Source: CAYPHA01 sp964410215
GTDB lineage: Bacteria; Calditrichota; Calditrichia; Calditrichales; CAYPHA01
Length of the DNA stretch: 64,000 nucleotides
Assembly (NCBI GenBank): GCA_964410215.1
Contig: CAYPHA010000002.1
Span: 121,215-185,214 of the forward strand
Reading direction: 5' to 3'
The notes under the pieces were generated by a model. The model saw only the letters and a program-made list of their open reading frames with translations, was not told the DNA's origin and searched no databases. Numbering within the stretch: the stretch's first letter is position 1; every line of letters starts with the position of its first letter. Below, piece after piece: positions 55,101-63,538 of this stretch. Both the position numbers and the translations under genes were made by a program.

Positions 55101-57128
55101 CTAACGTATTTTAACAATTTTCCCGGCCTGCACACCCGTCACATCATCTCCGGCCGGAACCACAAAATAAACACCGGAGGCGGCCACCCGTCCCTCTTCG
55201 CTGCGTCCGTCCCACCTGAACTCATGAACCCGTTCCTGAGAAGACGAAACCGGTCCCAATTCACGGATTTTCCTTCCGGCAATGTCATAGATATGTAATG
55301 TCAGTTTATTGAAAAACCAGTTTCGCACAACGATGTTGATTTCATTATTAAAAGGATTCGGATAAAATTCTTCAATGAGCACATCCGACGTAAATTCAGC
55401 ATCGATGAATTCTTCAGCCTGTTTAAGAATCCAGTTATCGGGATCGAAATGCATCTGCTCAGGTTCCTCCCTGAACCGGAACGTATACAACTGATCAGAA
55501 CGGTTATTGACTACCGTCAAAGTGGTATCTTCCCCGGTGGGAAATGTAAAGGCGATATCCAACGGCATGTCATAAATAATGGTATTCTGTCTTTGACGTA
55601 CAGTCAGTTCAATATTCACGTGTCCGGCCGATCGGCCGGTTACCTTCCAGCTATAAGCATACTCCGGAAAATAGGGATAATAGAGCCATTGCTGAAAAAA
55701 CGTTTCCAGATCGATTCCGGAAATCGTCTCGCAGATTTCGAGAAAATTTTCCGTTTTTACGGATGCATAGCTCCAGCGGGGATCGCTTACATAAGCCTTT
55801 AAAATGGTAAAAAAATGGTCATCTCCGACGATACGCCGCAGCATATGCAGCACCCAGGCCGCCTTATCATAAACAATCAGGTTAAATAAACTGCCGAAAC
55901 TGGTGGTATCCTCTCTGATGATCGTACCCCCTTCCACAAAGGTCTGGGTGGTCATATAGGCGTGCAAAGCCTCCTTACCAGGCGGATATCCCCCGAATCC
56001 CGCCCACTCCGCATACAGGGCCTCTGAGTAGGAAGCGAATCCCTCATTGAGCCAGATCTCTTCCCATGAATCGCAGGTAACGGCATCGCCGAACCATTGA
56101 TGTCCCAATTCATGAACATATACATAGCGCCAATCCGGAGAAACCCGGCCTATACTGGTAATCGTCTGGTGTTCCATCCCCCCGCCCCAGCCGAACTGGG
56201 CCATACCGTATTTTTCTTTCATGAAGGGATAGGGCCCGAAATAATGAGAAAGCGCATCCAGGTAATCATGCATCTCGGAAAATGCGCTCCGGGCAGTCTC
56301 CAGCCTGGAAGGATAGACATAATAGTCCAGAAGCAGGGTATCATTCTCAGGCGAAATATAATAGTCCTGGAATTGTGCATATTCACCGATGGCAAGCGAG
56401 ACCAGGTAGGTCGCTATCGGGTATCCCTCAAACCAGTGAAAGGTAACCGTGCCGTCTTCGTTTTCCATGGTTGATTTCAATATGCCGTTGGAAGCGACTT
56501 TCTGTCCGGATGGGACGGTAACAATGATATCTACGGAATCCGGCTTATCCTTAGGTGAATCCTTACAGGGCCACCAGTAGCGGGCACCGTAGGGTTCACT
56601 GAGGGTCCAGACATGTGGTGATCCGTCATCCATTGTGTCAAAGCGGAAATAGTTGTAACCTGTTCCGGCACCCGGCACGCCCGCATAGGTGATCGTCACT
56701 TCAAACTGTTCCCCCATGCCGTAGTTCCGGTCCAGCTCGATGATCACTCTCTGGTTTTCATGCCGGAAGGAGCGCAGATTACCGCTCACCTGGCTTATTT
56801 CCAGTCGTTCATCCATATCCAGAAAAATGCTGTTCAACGGATCGGCCTGACTGACAAACCGGCCTGTTACCATTCCCTTCAACAGATTCGGATTGTATTC
56901 GATTTCCAGGTCAAGGCGGTAATAAAGCGCGTCGTATTGACGCTGTGGTGAAGAAACAGCTTCCCGGGATTTCGTTTCCAGGTAGGCGTTTAGCAACATC
57001 TTTTTATGCTCATGCAGCATATCATCAGGTGCGGGTTGTTCGTGACCGCTATGCTGCGCGGTGAGAATTTCTGCAAAAAATAAAAGAATAAAAAGGAAGG
57101 ATGTCAGGCATTTCATGTATTCAACCAT
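55101..57128 (-). CDS. Secreted M1-family aminopeptidase with sorting domain
   Basis: 675 residues; signal peptide ~5-25. ATG 57128 and ATG 57116 are both possible; neither has a strong ribosome site. The zinc site is HELGHQWFGDAVTCDSWEEIWLNEGFASYSEA. The substrate-binding GxMEN motif reads GGGMEHQTI. An N-terminal beta-saddle (~45-240) precedes the catalytic domain (~245-470). The C-terminal ~90 residues are a divergent sorting domain (EFYPNPFNNEINIVV ... ASGVYFV). M1 enzymes remove N-terminal residues from peptides. The gene is convergent with icd and 31 bp from the ABC exporter gene upstream of it on the same strand. Confidence 0.93.
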   Translation of the reverse strand: MVEYMKCLTSFLFILLFFAEILTAQHSGHEQPAPDDMLHEHKKMLLNAYLETKSREAVSSPQRQYDALYYRLDLEIEYNPNLLKGMVTGRFVSQADPLNSIFLDMDERLEISQVSGNLRSFRHENQRVIIELDRNYGMGEQFEVTITYAGVPGAGTGYNYFRFDTMDDGSPHVWTLSEPYGARYWWPCKDSPKDKPDSVDIIVTVPSGQKVASNGILKSTMENEDGTVTFHWFEGYPIATYLVSLAIGEYAQFQDYYISPENDTLLLDYYVYPSRLETARSAFSEMHDYLDALSHYFGPYPFMKEKYGMAQFGWGGGMEHQTITSIGRVSPDWRYVYVHELGHQWFGDAVTCDSWEEIWLNEGFASYSEALYAEWAGFGGYPPGKEALHAYMTTQTFVEGGTIIREDTTSFGSLFNLIVYDKAAWVLHMLRRIVGDDHFFTILKAYVSDPRWSYASVKTENFLEICETISGIDLETFFQQWLYYPYFPEYAYSWKVTGRSAGHVNIELTVRQRQNTIIYDMPLDIAFTFPTGEDTTLTVVNNRSDQLYTFRFREEPEQMHFDPDNWILKQAEEFIDAEFTSDVLIEEFYPNPFNNEINIVVRNWFFNKLTLHIYDIAGRKIRELGPVSSSQERVHEFRWDGRSEEGRVAASGVYFVVPAGDDVTGVQAGKIVKIR

Positions 57129-57159
57129 TCCATAACCGGTAAAACGTATAATGTGTATA

Positions 57160-58989
57160 CTATTCGGCCAGGCTTAAAGATTCCTCCAGACGCTGTTTTT
57201 CGTACATATCGGCATAAATTCCGTTCATGGCCATCAATTCATCATGCGTGCCCTGCTCCCTGATTGCACCGTCATCGATCACAACGATGCGGTCGGCAGT
57301 CTGAATAGATGACATCCGGTGTGATACCCACAGGCAGGTTTTACCCTGCATAACGATTCGCATGTTATTCAGGATCGCTTCTTCCGTAACCGTATCCACG
57401 GCGGAAAGGGCATCATCGAGCAGAAGGATGCGCGGTTGCTTGATAATGGCCCGGGCAATAGCCAGTCTCTGTTTCTGTCCGCCGGAAAGATTAATCCCCC
57501 GCTCACCCAGGACGGTATCATAACCCTTGGGAAATTCCGTGATGGCGTCATGCATGCGGGCCATGGTCGCCGCCCATTCCACCTCTTCCTGCGTGACTTC
57601 TTCCACGCCAAAGGCAATATTATTACGGATTGAATCGGAAAACAGAAAGGTATCCTGCGGGATATAACCGATTTGTTTTCGCAGATCGTGCAATGGAATA
57701 TCGAGGATATCGTTGTTATCGACAAACAGTGATCCCCTCTCCGGGTCAAATGTCCGTGTAATCAGGTGCATCAACGTAGATTTCCCCGATCCCGTGCGAC
57801 CAACCAGGGCAATGATCTGACCGGCGGGTATATCCAGTGATACATCACTGATAACCTGCTGATCGGTCGTCGGATAGGTAAAATTCAGATCTTTAAAGTG
57901 TAAATCACCCCTGATTTCTGCTATGTTTCGCACGCCCTCATTATCAAAAATATCCGGATCGGCTTTGATGATCAGATTCAGGCGTTGCAGGGCGGCACTG
58001 CCCTGTAAAAATATACCGAGCACCCAGCCCAGGGCAATGGAAGGCCAGACGAGCATACTCAGATAGAGGTTAAAGGCGACGAACTCGCCGAGGGTTATTA
58101 CATCTTTAATGATCAGTTTGCCCCCATACCATAGAATCAGTGCAATGCCCATACCAATTATCAGCATCATGGACGGATGAAAAGCGGCATAGATCTTTGC
58201 ATAGGCCATATTTTTTGTGATATAGTCGCGGTTCATCCTGTTAAAATCTTCAATTTCCGGTTCTTCCAGAACGTAGGATTTGACGATGCGGATACCGGAA
58301 AGATTTTCCTGCACTTTTGTGCTGATTCTGGCAAACTGATTTTGAACCGCCAGGTACCGTTTCTGAATTTTTGAACCCACGCGGTTGACCACTACGGCCA
58401 TCAGCGGAACGGGCAGCAATGCCAGAGCTGTCAGACCTGGATTGATACGAAGCATCATTATGATAACAAATATAAACGTGGCGATGGTGTTCACCGAATA
58501 CATCAGGCCGGGTCCAAGGACCGACCGGACGGCATTCAGGTCATTGGTAAGACGGGACATGATGTCCCCGGTACTGTTCCGCAGGTAATAAGCCCTGGAA
58601 AGGCTCTGCAGCTTGCTGAACAGATCATTACGCAGATCGTTTTCCACCAGGCGGGAAACCACGATTACGGTGCGCCGCATCAGGAAACGAAAAATACCAA
58701 GCACCAGTGTAATAAGGATAACCAGCCCCGCGTATTCGAGAAGACGGGAAATAACAACATCCTCACGCAGGTAGTCAATAGCCCGGTTTACCACCATCGG
58801 ATTTAACACACCGACAAAGTTCCCCGTAACAATAAATATAAATCCAAGTGTGAGCCGCCCCTTGTACCTCATGAGGTACGGTATCATTTGTTTGATAAGA
58901 TCTCTGATGGAAACAACTCCTTTTTTAACCCGGTTATCGCAACGTCCATTGGTTTTAAAGAGTTTACTGTACACTTTTATTCCATGCAA
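57160..58989 (-). CDS. ABC exporter half-transporter with Asp in place of the catalytic Glu
   Basis: 609 residues in the longest frame (TTG 58989). The start is uncertain: GTG 58974 is another choice, and AAGGAG near 58920 has no usual start codon at proper spacing. Six transmembrane helices (~40-325) precede an ATPase domain with Walker A GRTGSGKS, signature NLSGGQKQRLAIARA and Walker B ILLLDDALSAVD. The catalytic glutamate after Walker B is Asp, as in the degenerate half of heterodimeric exporters (TM287/288, BmrCD). A second half with a normal site would be expected. None is adjacent; the exporter at 12406-14157 is the only one in view. Confidence 0.88.
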   Translation of the reverse strand: MHGIKVYSKLFKTNGRCDNRVKKGVVSIRDLIKQMIPYLMRYKGRLTLGFIFIVTGNFVGVLNPMVVNRAIDYLREDVVISRLLEYAGLVILITLVLGIFRFLMRRTVIVVSRLVENDLRNDLFSKLQSLSRAYYLRNSTGDIMSRLTNDLNAVRSVLGPGLMYSVNTIATFIFVIIMMLRINPGLTALALLPVPLMAVVVNRVGSKIQKRYLAVQNQFARISTKVQENLSGIRIVKSYVLEEPEIEDFNRMNRDYITKNMAYAKIYAAFHPSMMLIIGMGIALILWYGGKLIIKDVITLGEFVAFNLYLSMLVWPSIALGWVLGIFLQGSAALQRLNLIIKADPDIFDNEGVRNIAEIRGDLHFKDLNFTYPTTDQQVISDVSLDIPAGQIIALVGRTGSGKSTLMHLITRTFDPERGSLFVDNNDILDIPLHDLRKQIGYIPQDTFLFSDSIRNNIAFGVEEVTQEEVEWAATMARMHDAITEFPKGYDTVLGERGINLSGGQKQRLAIARAIIKQPRILLLDDALSAVDTVTEEAILNNMRIVMQGKTCLWVSHRMSSIQTADRIVVIDDGAIREQGTHDELMAMNGIYADMYEKQRLEESLSLAE

Positions 58990-59122
58990 AATTAATTACG
59001 CCATGCGTTCCATTTCATCCCTGTTAGGTATCGCCTTATTATTTTTTATTTACATTCTAACAAATCTCTAACATTTATGGTTTAATATCCTGTTTTTGTT
59101 TAAACCAACGCAACAAACCTAA

Positions 59123-59398
59123 CCCCGGTTGATTCTCGGATTATCGTTCAATTACACAAGCCCTTATATCGATCCGGATGAAATGGATCTGACACCCGGT
59201 CTGGAACGCTATTATGACAAGGTCACCTATCTGGATATTAACGGTTCCTATGCAATCACCAAACAATTGCGTTTCTTTTTTGAAGCGAACAATCTGCTGA
59301 ATCAGCCGCTGCGTTATTATGAAGGTGACAGCAAACGTACCTACCAGGCGGAGTACTATAACCGTCGGTTTACAACCGGATTAAAATTTGACCTGTAA
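59123..59398 (+). pseudogene. 3' remnant of a TonB-dependent receptor
   Basis: Only ~90 codons remain, with a stop codon immediately upstream (59120) and no room for the rest before the divergent ABC gene. The product is the closing part of a TonB-dependent receptor barrel: LGLSFNYTSPYI, VTYLDINGSYAITKQLRFFFEANNLLNQPLRYYE, then the terminal strand RRFTTGLKFDL. An intact receptor is ~700-1000 residues, so some 90% is missing. It is followed by its own hairpin terminator and then the phytase gene. Receptor-phytase pairs are a known arrangement for phosphate scavenging, which suggests that the receptor once served the phytase. Confidence 0.8.
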
Positions 59399-59420
59399 AC
59401 GTCCATTGATTTAAATTTAT

Positions 59421-59452
59421 GAGGAGGTGTTCACGCATCTCCTCTTTTTTTT
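59421..59452 (+). terminator. Terminator behind the receptor remnant
   Basis: GAGGAGGTG pairs with CATCTCCTC (one G-T wobble) across a six-base loop and is followed by eight T, 22 bp after the receptor stop. It is preserved although the receptor gene is not. Confidence 0.75.
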
Positions 59453-59477
59453 GTCAACAAAGCGGAAAGGAAACCTT

Positions 59478-60521
59478 ATGAAAACCTTCTTTTTTCTTCT
59501 TTCTTTTTTCTTCTTTCTTACTCTTATCACCGCTTGTAACGACAGGCTGCATAACCACGTTGTTATAACGGAAACCTTTCAGACAGAACGTGACGAACCG
59601 GCTAATATCGACTCTCCGACCGTATGGCATGGTCCCGACGGCGAACATTGGCTGATTGCAACCGCGAAAGAAGGGAACGGACTGTATATTGCAGATGCGA
59701 CGAATGGTGAACACCTCCGGATCTATGGCAGCACCGGTGTTGATACGGGACAGTTCAAACGGCCGAACGGAATAACTGTTTTTGAGGACTATTTGTTTGT
59801 GATAGAACGGGATAACCGGCGTATCCAGATCGTTGAACTGCCGGAGCTGAAATCCCTTGGTTTCATCGCCGAAGACCAGCTCATGAAACCTTATGGTGTT
59901 TACATTTATACGGATGAAACGGATAGTAATCACATATTTATCAGCGACAATTATGAAACGGCTGATGGCCGCATCCCCGATCCCGGTGCCCTGGATTACC
60001 GCTTGCACCACTTTACGTTTGAGATAACATCCGACAGCATCAGCCATAAACTTGTCGATCGATACGGAGCGACGGAAGGTGAAGGCGTCCTCTATGTCGT
60101 CGAATCCATTTACGGGGACCCGGCCAACAATGTTCTGCTGGTTGCCGAAGAGGATACGACCCAAAGCTGTGTAAAAGTTTATGACCTGGAGGGACAATTC
60201 ACAGGCAGGATATTCGGTGAAGGCATTTTCAGACATCAGGTTGAAGGAATCGCCCTGTACGAGGGTTCCAACGGCAGCGGCTACTGGATTATAACGGACC
60301 AGAGCCATAAGGAAAATGTTTTTCATGTATTTACACGACGTGAATTTATGCATGTGGGATCATTCAGCGGTCCGAATACGACAAACACGGACGGTGTGTG
60401 GTTAACACAGGAATCGTTCGGACCCTTCGAACACGGCGCATTTTACGCTGTGCATGATGACGGCAATGTATCCGCATTCGATTGGGGACAGATTGCTGAA
60501 AAATTAGGCCTCACGTTGTGA
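59478..60521 (+). CDS. Beta-propeller phytase, lipoprotein
   Basis: 347 residues from ATG 59478 (AAAGGA upstream). The in-frame start at 59427 lies inside the preceding terminator. MKTFFFLLSFFFFLTLITAC is a lipoprotein signal. The rest matches 3-phytases of the six-bladed propeller class: DEPANIDSPTVWHGPDGEHWLIATAKEGNGL, FKRPNGI, EGEGVLYVVESIYGDP, VLLVAEEDTT, HQVEGIALYEGSNGSGYWIITDQS and NTDGVWL. These enzymes release phosphate from phytate in a calcium-dependent reaction, with acidic residues lining the pore. Because of the lipid anchor it probably sits at the outer membrane. The upstream receptor is destroyed. Confidence 0.9.
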   Translation: MKTFFFLLSFFFFLTLITACNDRLHNHVVITETFQTERDEPANIDSPTVWHGPDGEHWLIATAKEGNGLYIADATNGEHLRIYGSTGVDTGQFKRPNGITVFEDYLFVIERDNRRIQIVELPELKSLGFIAEDQLMKPYGVYIYTDETDSNHIFISDNYETADGRIPDPGALDYRLHHFTFEITSDSISHKLVDRYGATEGEGVLYVVESIYGDPANNVLLVAEEDTTQSCVKVYDLEGQFTGRIFGEGIFRHQVEGIALYEGSNGSGYWIITDQSHKENVFHVFTRREFMHVGSFSGPNTTNTDGVWLTQESFGPFEHGAFYAVHDDGNVSAFDWGQIAEKLGLTL

Positions 60522-60555
60522 CGGGCACATTCCGGATTGTAACCGGATAACCCGC

Positions 60556-60587
60556 AGGCCCGTTGCGGTGGCCTCCGCGACGGGCCT
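60556..60587. repeat. GC-rich intergenic hairpin without T tract
   Basis: AGGCCCGT pairs perfectly with ACGGGCCT, extended by a wobble and GCGG/CCGC, for 13 base pairs around a six-base loop. It lies between the convergent phytase and symporter genes. No T run follows on either strand, so it resembles a REP-type palindrome more than an ordinary terminator. Confidence 0.6.
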
Positions 60588-60618
60588 ATAATCACACCGT
60601 TCATTATTATATCACTAT

Positions 60619-62070
60619 TCAGGACTGGAGACGTTTACGGGTAATGGCCGATACGGTTCCGGCGAGGAAGAGCAATCCAACCAGGTTCGGAAATGCCATC
60701 AGTGCATTTCCGATATTTCCTATATGCCAGACGATATTCAGATAATCGAAACTTTCGCCGGCGATGGGTGTCAGGATGGCCCCGACAAAGAGTACCAGAA
60801 TAAAGGTATACCGGTAGGGTTTAATCACCCTGTCGCCACCCAGGTACTCTATACATTTTTCACCGTAGTATGACCAGCCAAGCAATGTTGTATATCCGAA
60901 TATAAATGAAGCCACGGCTATGATCGTTCCCCCTAAACCGTAAGGGATAACAGTATTGAACGCTTTCTGCGTCACCAGTATGCTTGTTATATTATCCGCG
61001 ACACCGAGGCCCTGCCAGGCCTGCGTCTGCATGTAGGCACCGGTCAGCACAATCGTCAGGGTGGTCATGGAATTAACCAGAATGGTATCGATGAAAACGC
61101 CTGTCATGGCAATCAATCCGTTATTTGCCGGTTCATCTGATGCGGAAGCCCCCTGGGCGATTGCAGCGGAACCCAGTCCGGCCTCATTGGAAAGCAGACC
61201 ACGGCTCACACCGTTCTGAATGGCCAATCCGACCGAAGCCCCCACCAGGGGTTGAAAACCGAATGCAGAACGGAAAATAACCGCGAAAGCTTCGGGCACA
61301 TGGCTTATATTGGTAATAACAACGATCAGAGCAAAAAATATATAAAAGAAAATCATAGCAGGAACCAGCTTTTCCGATACGTGGCCGATTTTCTTAATCC
61401 CGCCTATGATAACCATCCCAACCAGTATAGCGATGACAAAACCGATAACATAATAGTACAGTGCGGGAGCCTGTTCACCGGCCACGCCGCCATGAAACGC
61501 ACGGTTCAGCGTGTTGGCAAGCGAAGCGGTCATCGAATTGGATTGCGCCATGTTACCCGTTCCAATCAGACAGGCAATACTGCCGCATATGGCGAAAGCT
61601 GCACCAAGCCACTTGCCTAACGTTTTGTTTTTTAAACCATTACGCACATAATACATCGGACCGCCGGCCATGGTACCGTTCGGTGCAACCTCCCGGTAAT
61701 ATACCCCCAGGAAACCTTCCGCATACTTTGTTGCCATTCCGAAAAGACCTGCTATCCACATGTACACCGGTGCCCCGGGACCACCGATTGCAATCGCTGT
61801 GGCCACACCGGCGATGTTCCCGTTACCCACCGTGGCAGCCAGGGCTGTCATAAGGGCGGCAAAAGGCGAAATATCACCCCGTCCCTCTTCCGAGCGCGCT
61901 TCTTTCGAAAAGATAAGCCGCAATGAGGCGAACAGGTGTGTAAATTGAAGTCCGCGTGTACGGATTGTCAGATAGATACCCGTGCCCAGAAGGAGGGCGA
62001 TCATAAAAGGGCCCCACATAAAGAGATCCAGCTCCGATGTAAAATGGAGAAAATGGTCAAAGAAATTCAT
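60619..62070 (-). CDS. Sodium:alanine/glycine symporter (AGCS family)
   Basis: 483 residues with GGGGG five bases before the ATG and about 11 transmembrane helices. Family blocks are TRGLQFTHLFASLRLI, GDISPFAALMTALAATVGNGNIAGVATAIAIGGPGA, WMWIAGLFGMATKYAEGFL-like VYMWIAGLFGMATKYAE, GGPMYYVRNGL, NGVSRGLLSNEAGLGSAAIA and TTLLGWSYYGEKC. It imports small neutral amino acids with Na+. It starts 12 bp after the NSS transporter gene, forming a two-transporter operon. Confidence 0.94.
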   Translation of the reverse strand: MNFFDHFLHFTSELDLFMWGPFMIALLLGTGIYLTIRTRGLQFTHLFASLRLIFSKEARSEEGRGDISPFAALMTALAATVGNGNIAGVATAIAIGGPGAPVYMWIAGLFGMATKYAEGFLGVYYREVAPNGTMAGGPMYYVRNGLKNKTLGKWLGAAFAICGSIACLIGTGNMAQSNSMTASLANTLNRAFHGGVAGEQAPALYYYVIGFVIAILVGMVIIGGIKKIGHVSEKLVPAMIFFYIFFALIVVITNISHVPEAFAVIFRSAFGFQPLVGASVGLAIQNGVSRGLLSNEAGLGSAAIAQGASASDEPANNGLIAMTGVFIDTILVNSMTTLTIVLTGAYMQTQAWQGLGVADNITSILVTQKAFNTVIPYGLGGTIIAVASFIFGYTTLLGWSYYGEKCIEYLGGDRVIKPYRYTFILVLFVGAILTPIAGESFDYLNIVWHIGNIGNALMAFPNLVGLLFLAGTVSAITRKRLQS

Positions 62071-62082
62071 AGCGTCCCCCTA

Positions 62083-63429
62083 TCAGTCAAATATTCCAAA
62101 CAGATTGAGCAGAATTATGAAAATGACCAACGGTATAAAATAGCGTATCAGGAAAATCCAGAGGCCACGCATTCTCCTGAAACCGGGAGCGGAAGACTCA
62201 ATTTCATCAGCCGCGTGCGATGCACCCCAGGCCCAGCCCACGAATATGGATAAAAGGAACGCCCCGAAAGCAAGGGAAAAATCGCCAAAAATGAAACTCA
62301 TCTGACTTAAAAAATCAGGCTGGGTTAACCGTTCCGGTATCCATCCAAAATCCGTAAAGAATGAACTCGCCCCCTGTGACAGCGCCGATGGTAATCCGAT
62401 GATGAATGTAAAGAGGGCTACCAGCCAGACGATTTTTTTGCGGGATACTTTTTTCTCATCCACCATGAAAGCAACAGGGACCTCCAGAAGCGATATGGTG
62501 GACGTTAAGGCCGCAACGGAGAGCAAAAGAAAAAACAGAGCGCCGACGTAAAGTCCACCCGGCATCTGGGCAAAAAGTTTCGGAAACACGACAAAAACCA
62601 GAGACGGACCCGCTGCCGGGCTTTCCCCCATCGAGAACAGGGCCGGAAAAATGATCAATCCGGCCATGATAGCGATCGCTGTATCAAAAATACCGATATA
62701 AAAACCGGATGTGGTTATATTTTCTTTTTTCGATAAATAGCTTCCATAAGTGATCATCAATCCCATACCAAGACTAAGCGAGAAAAAGGCCTGGCCCAGG
62801 GCGGCCAGCATGATTTTCCCGGTGATCTTTGAAAAATCGGGTTTCAGATAAAAAGCTAGGCCTTTCCCGGCACCCTCCAGGGTATTCGCGTAGATAATCA
62901 GGCTTATCAACAAGACAAAAAATATGGGCATCAGAATCTTTGCCCATCGCTCGATTCCTCCCGAAACGCCCCCGTAAACAATCATCGCGGTCAGCAAAAT
63001 AAAGAAACCAAACAGGAGGATAACGGTAAAGGGATCAGATATAAACGCACCGAAATCGCCTACACGACCGCTGAGCATTTTGAATATATAAGCGAAGGTC
63101 CAACCGGCAATGACGCCATAAAATGATAAGATGCCGACACCGGTGAACACACCCATATAGCCGACCAGGCGCCAGCCCGATTTCGGTCTGATGGCGTTTA
63201 TGGCACCGACGGGATTACGTTGCACGGACCTGCCCAGGGCAAGTTCTGCAAACATGTAAGGTAAACCGATAACAAATACGAATACAATGTAAAGAATGAC
63301 AAAGGCTGCACCGCCGTTTTCGCCAACGATATATGGGAAACGCCAGATATTTCCAAGCCCGATTGCAGAACCTGCCGCAGCCAGGATAAAACCGATTCTG
63401 GAACTCCATTGCCCCCGATCCGTATCCAT
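62083..63429 (-). CDS. Sodium-dependent neurotransmitter-type transporter (NSS family)
   Basis: 448 residues with AGGAGG upstream, about 11-12 transmembrane helices, LeuT-like. The helix-1 sodium/substrate site is SSRIGFILAAAGSAIGLGNIWRFPYIVGENGGAAF. Helix 6 (QAFFSLSLGMGLMITYGSYL) and helix 8 follow. Bacterial members such as LeuT and MhsT import amino acids such as leucine, tryptophan or tyrosine with Na+. It lies downstream of the methyltransferase gene (109-bp gap with a 7-bp hairpin at 63510-63530) and is followed at 12 bp by the AGCS symporter. Confidence 0.94.
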   Translation of the reverse strand: MDTDRGQWSSRIGFILAAAGSAIGLGNIWRFPYIVGENGGAAFVILYIVFVFVIGLPYMFAELALGRSVQRNPVGAINAIRPKSGWRLVGYMGVFTGVGILSFYGVIAGWTFAYIFKMLSGRVGDFGAFISDPFTVILLFGFFILLTAMIVYGGVSGGIERWAKILMPIFFVLLISLIIYANTLEGAGKGLAFYLKPDFSKITGKIMLAALGQAFFSLSLGMGLMITYGSYLSKKENITTSGFYIGIFDTAIAIMAGLIIFPALFSMGESPAAGPSLVFVVFPKLFAQMPGGLYVGALFFLLLSVAALTSTISLLEVPVAFMVDEKKVSRKKIVWLVALFTFIIGLPSALSQGASSFFTDFGWIPERLTQPDFLSQMSFIFGDFSLAFGAFLLSIFVGWAWGASHAADEIESSAPGFRRMRGLWIFLIRYFIPLVIFIILLNLFGIFD

Positions 63430-63538
63430 AAAAATCCTCCTGAAACATATGAATTATTCTGATGTGGAGATAAAAGTTAGGAATATAGGGATTTTTGGAT
63501 GCGAACACAATGCGGACCTTTAATCCGCATCTCCCGTT

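Noticed and set aside
59454..60353. 299-codon minus-strand frame
   Set aside because: Antisense to the phytase gene, which has a full propeller signature and lipoprotein signal.
63510..63530. 7-bp hairpin ATGCGGA/TCCGCAT after the methyltransferase stop
   Set aside because: Short stem and no T tract on the minus strand; not enough to call a terminator.
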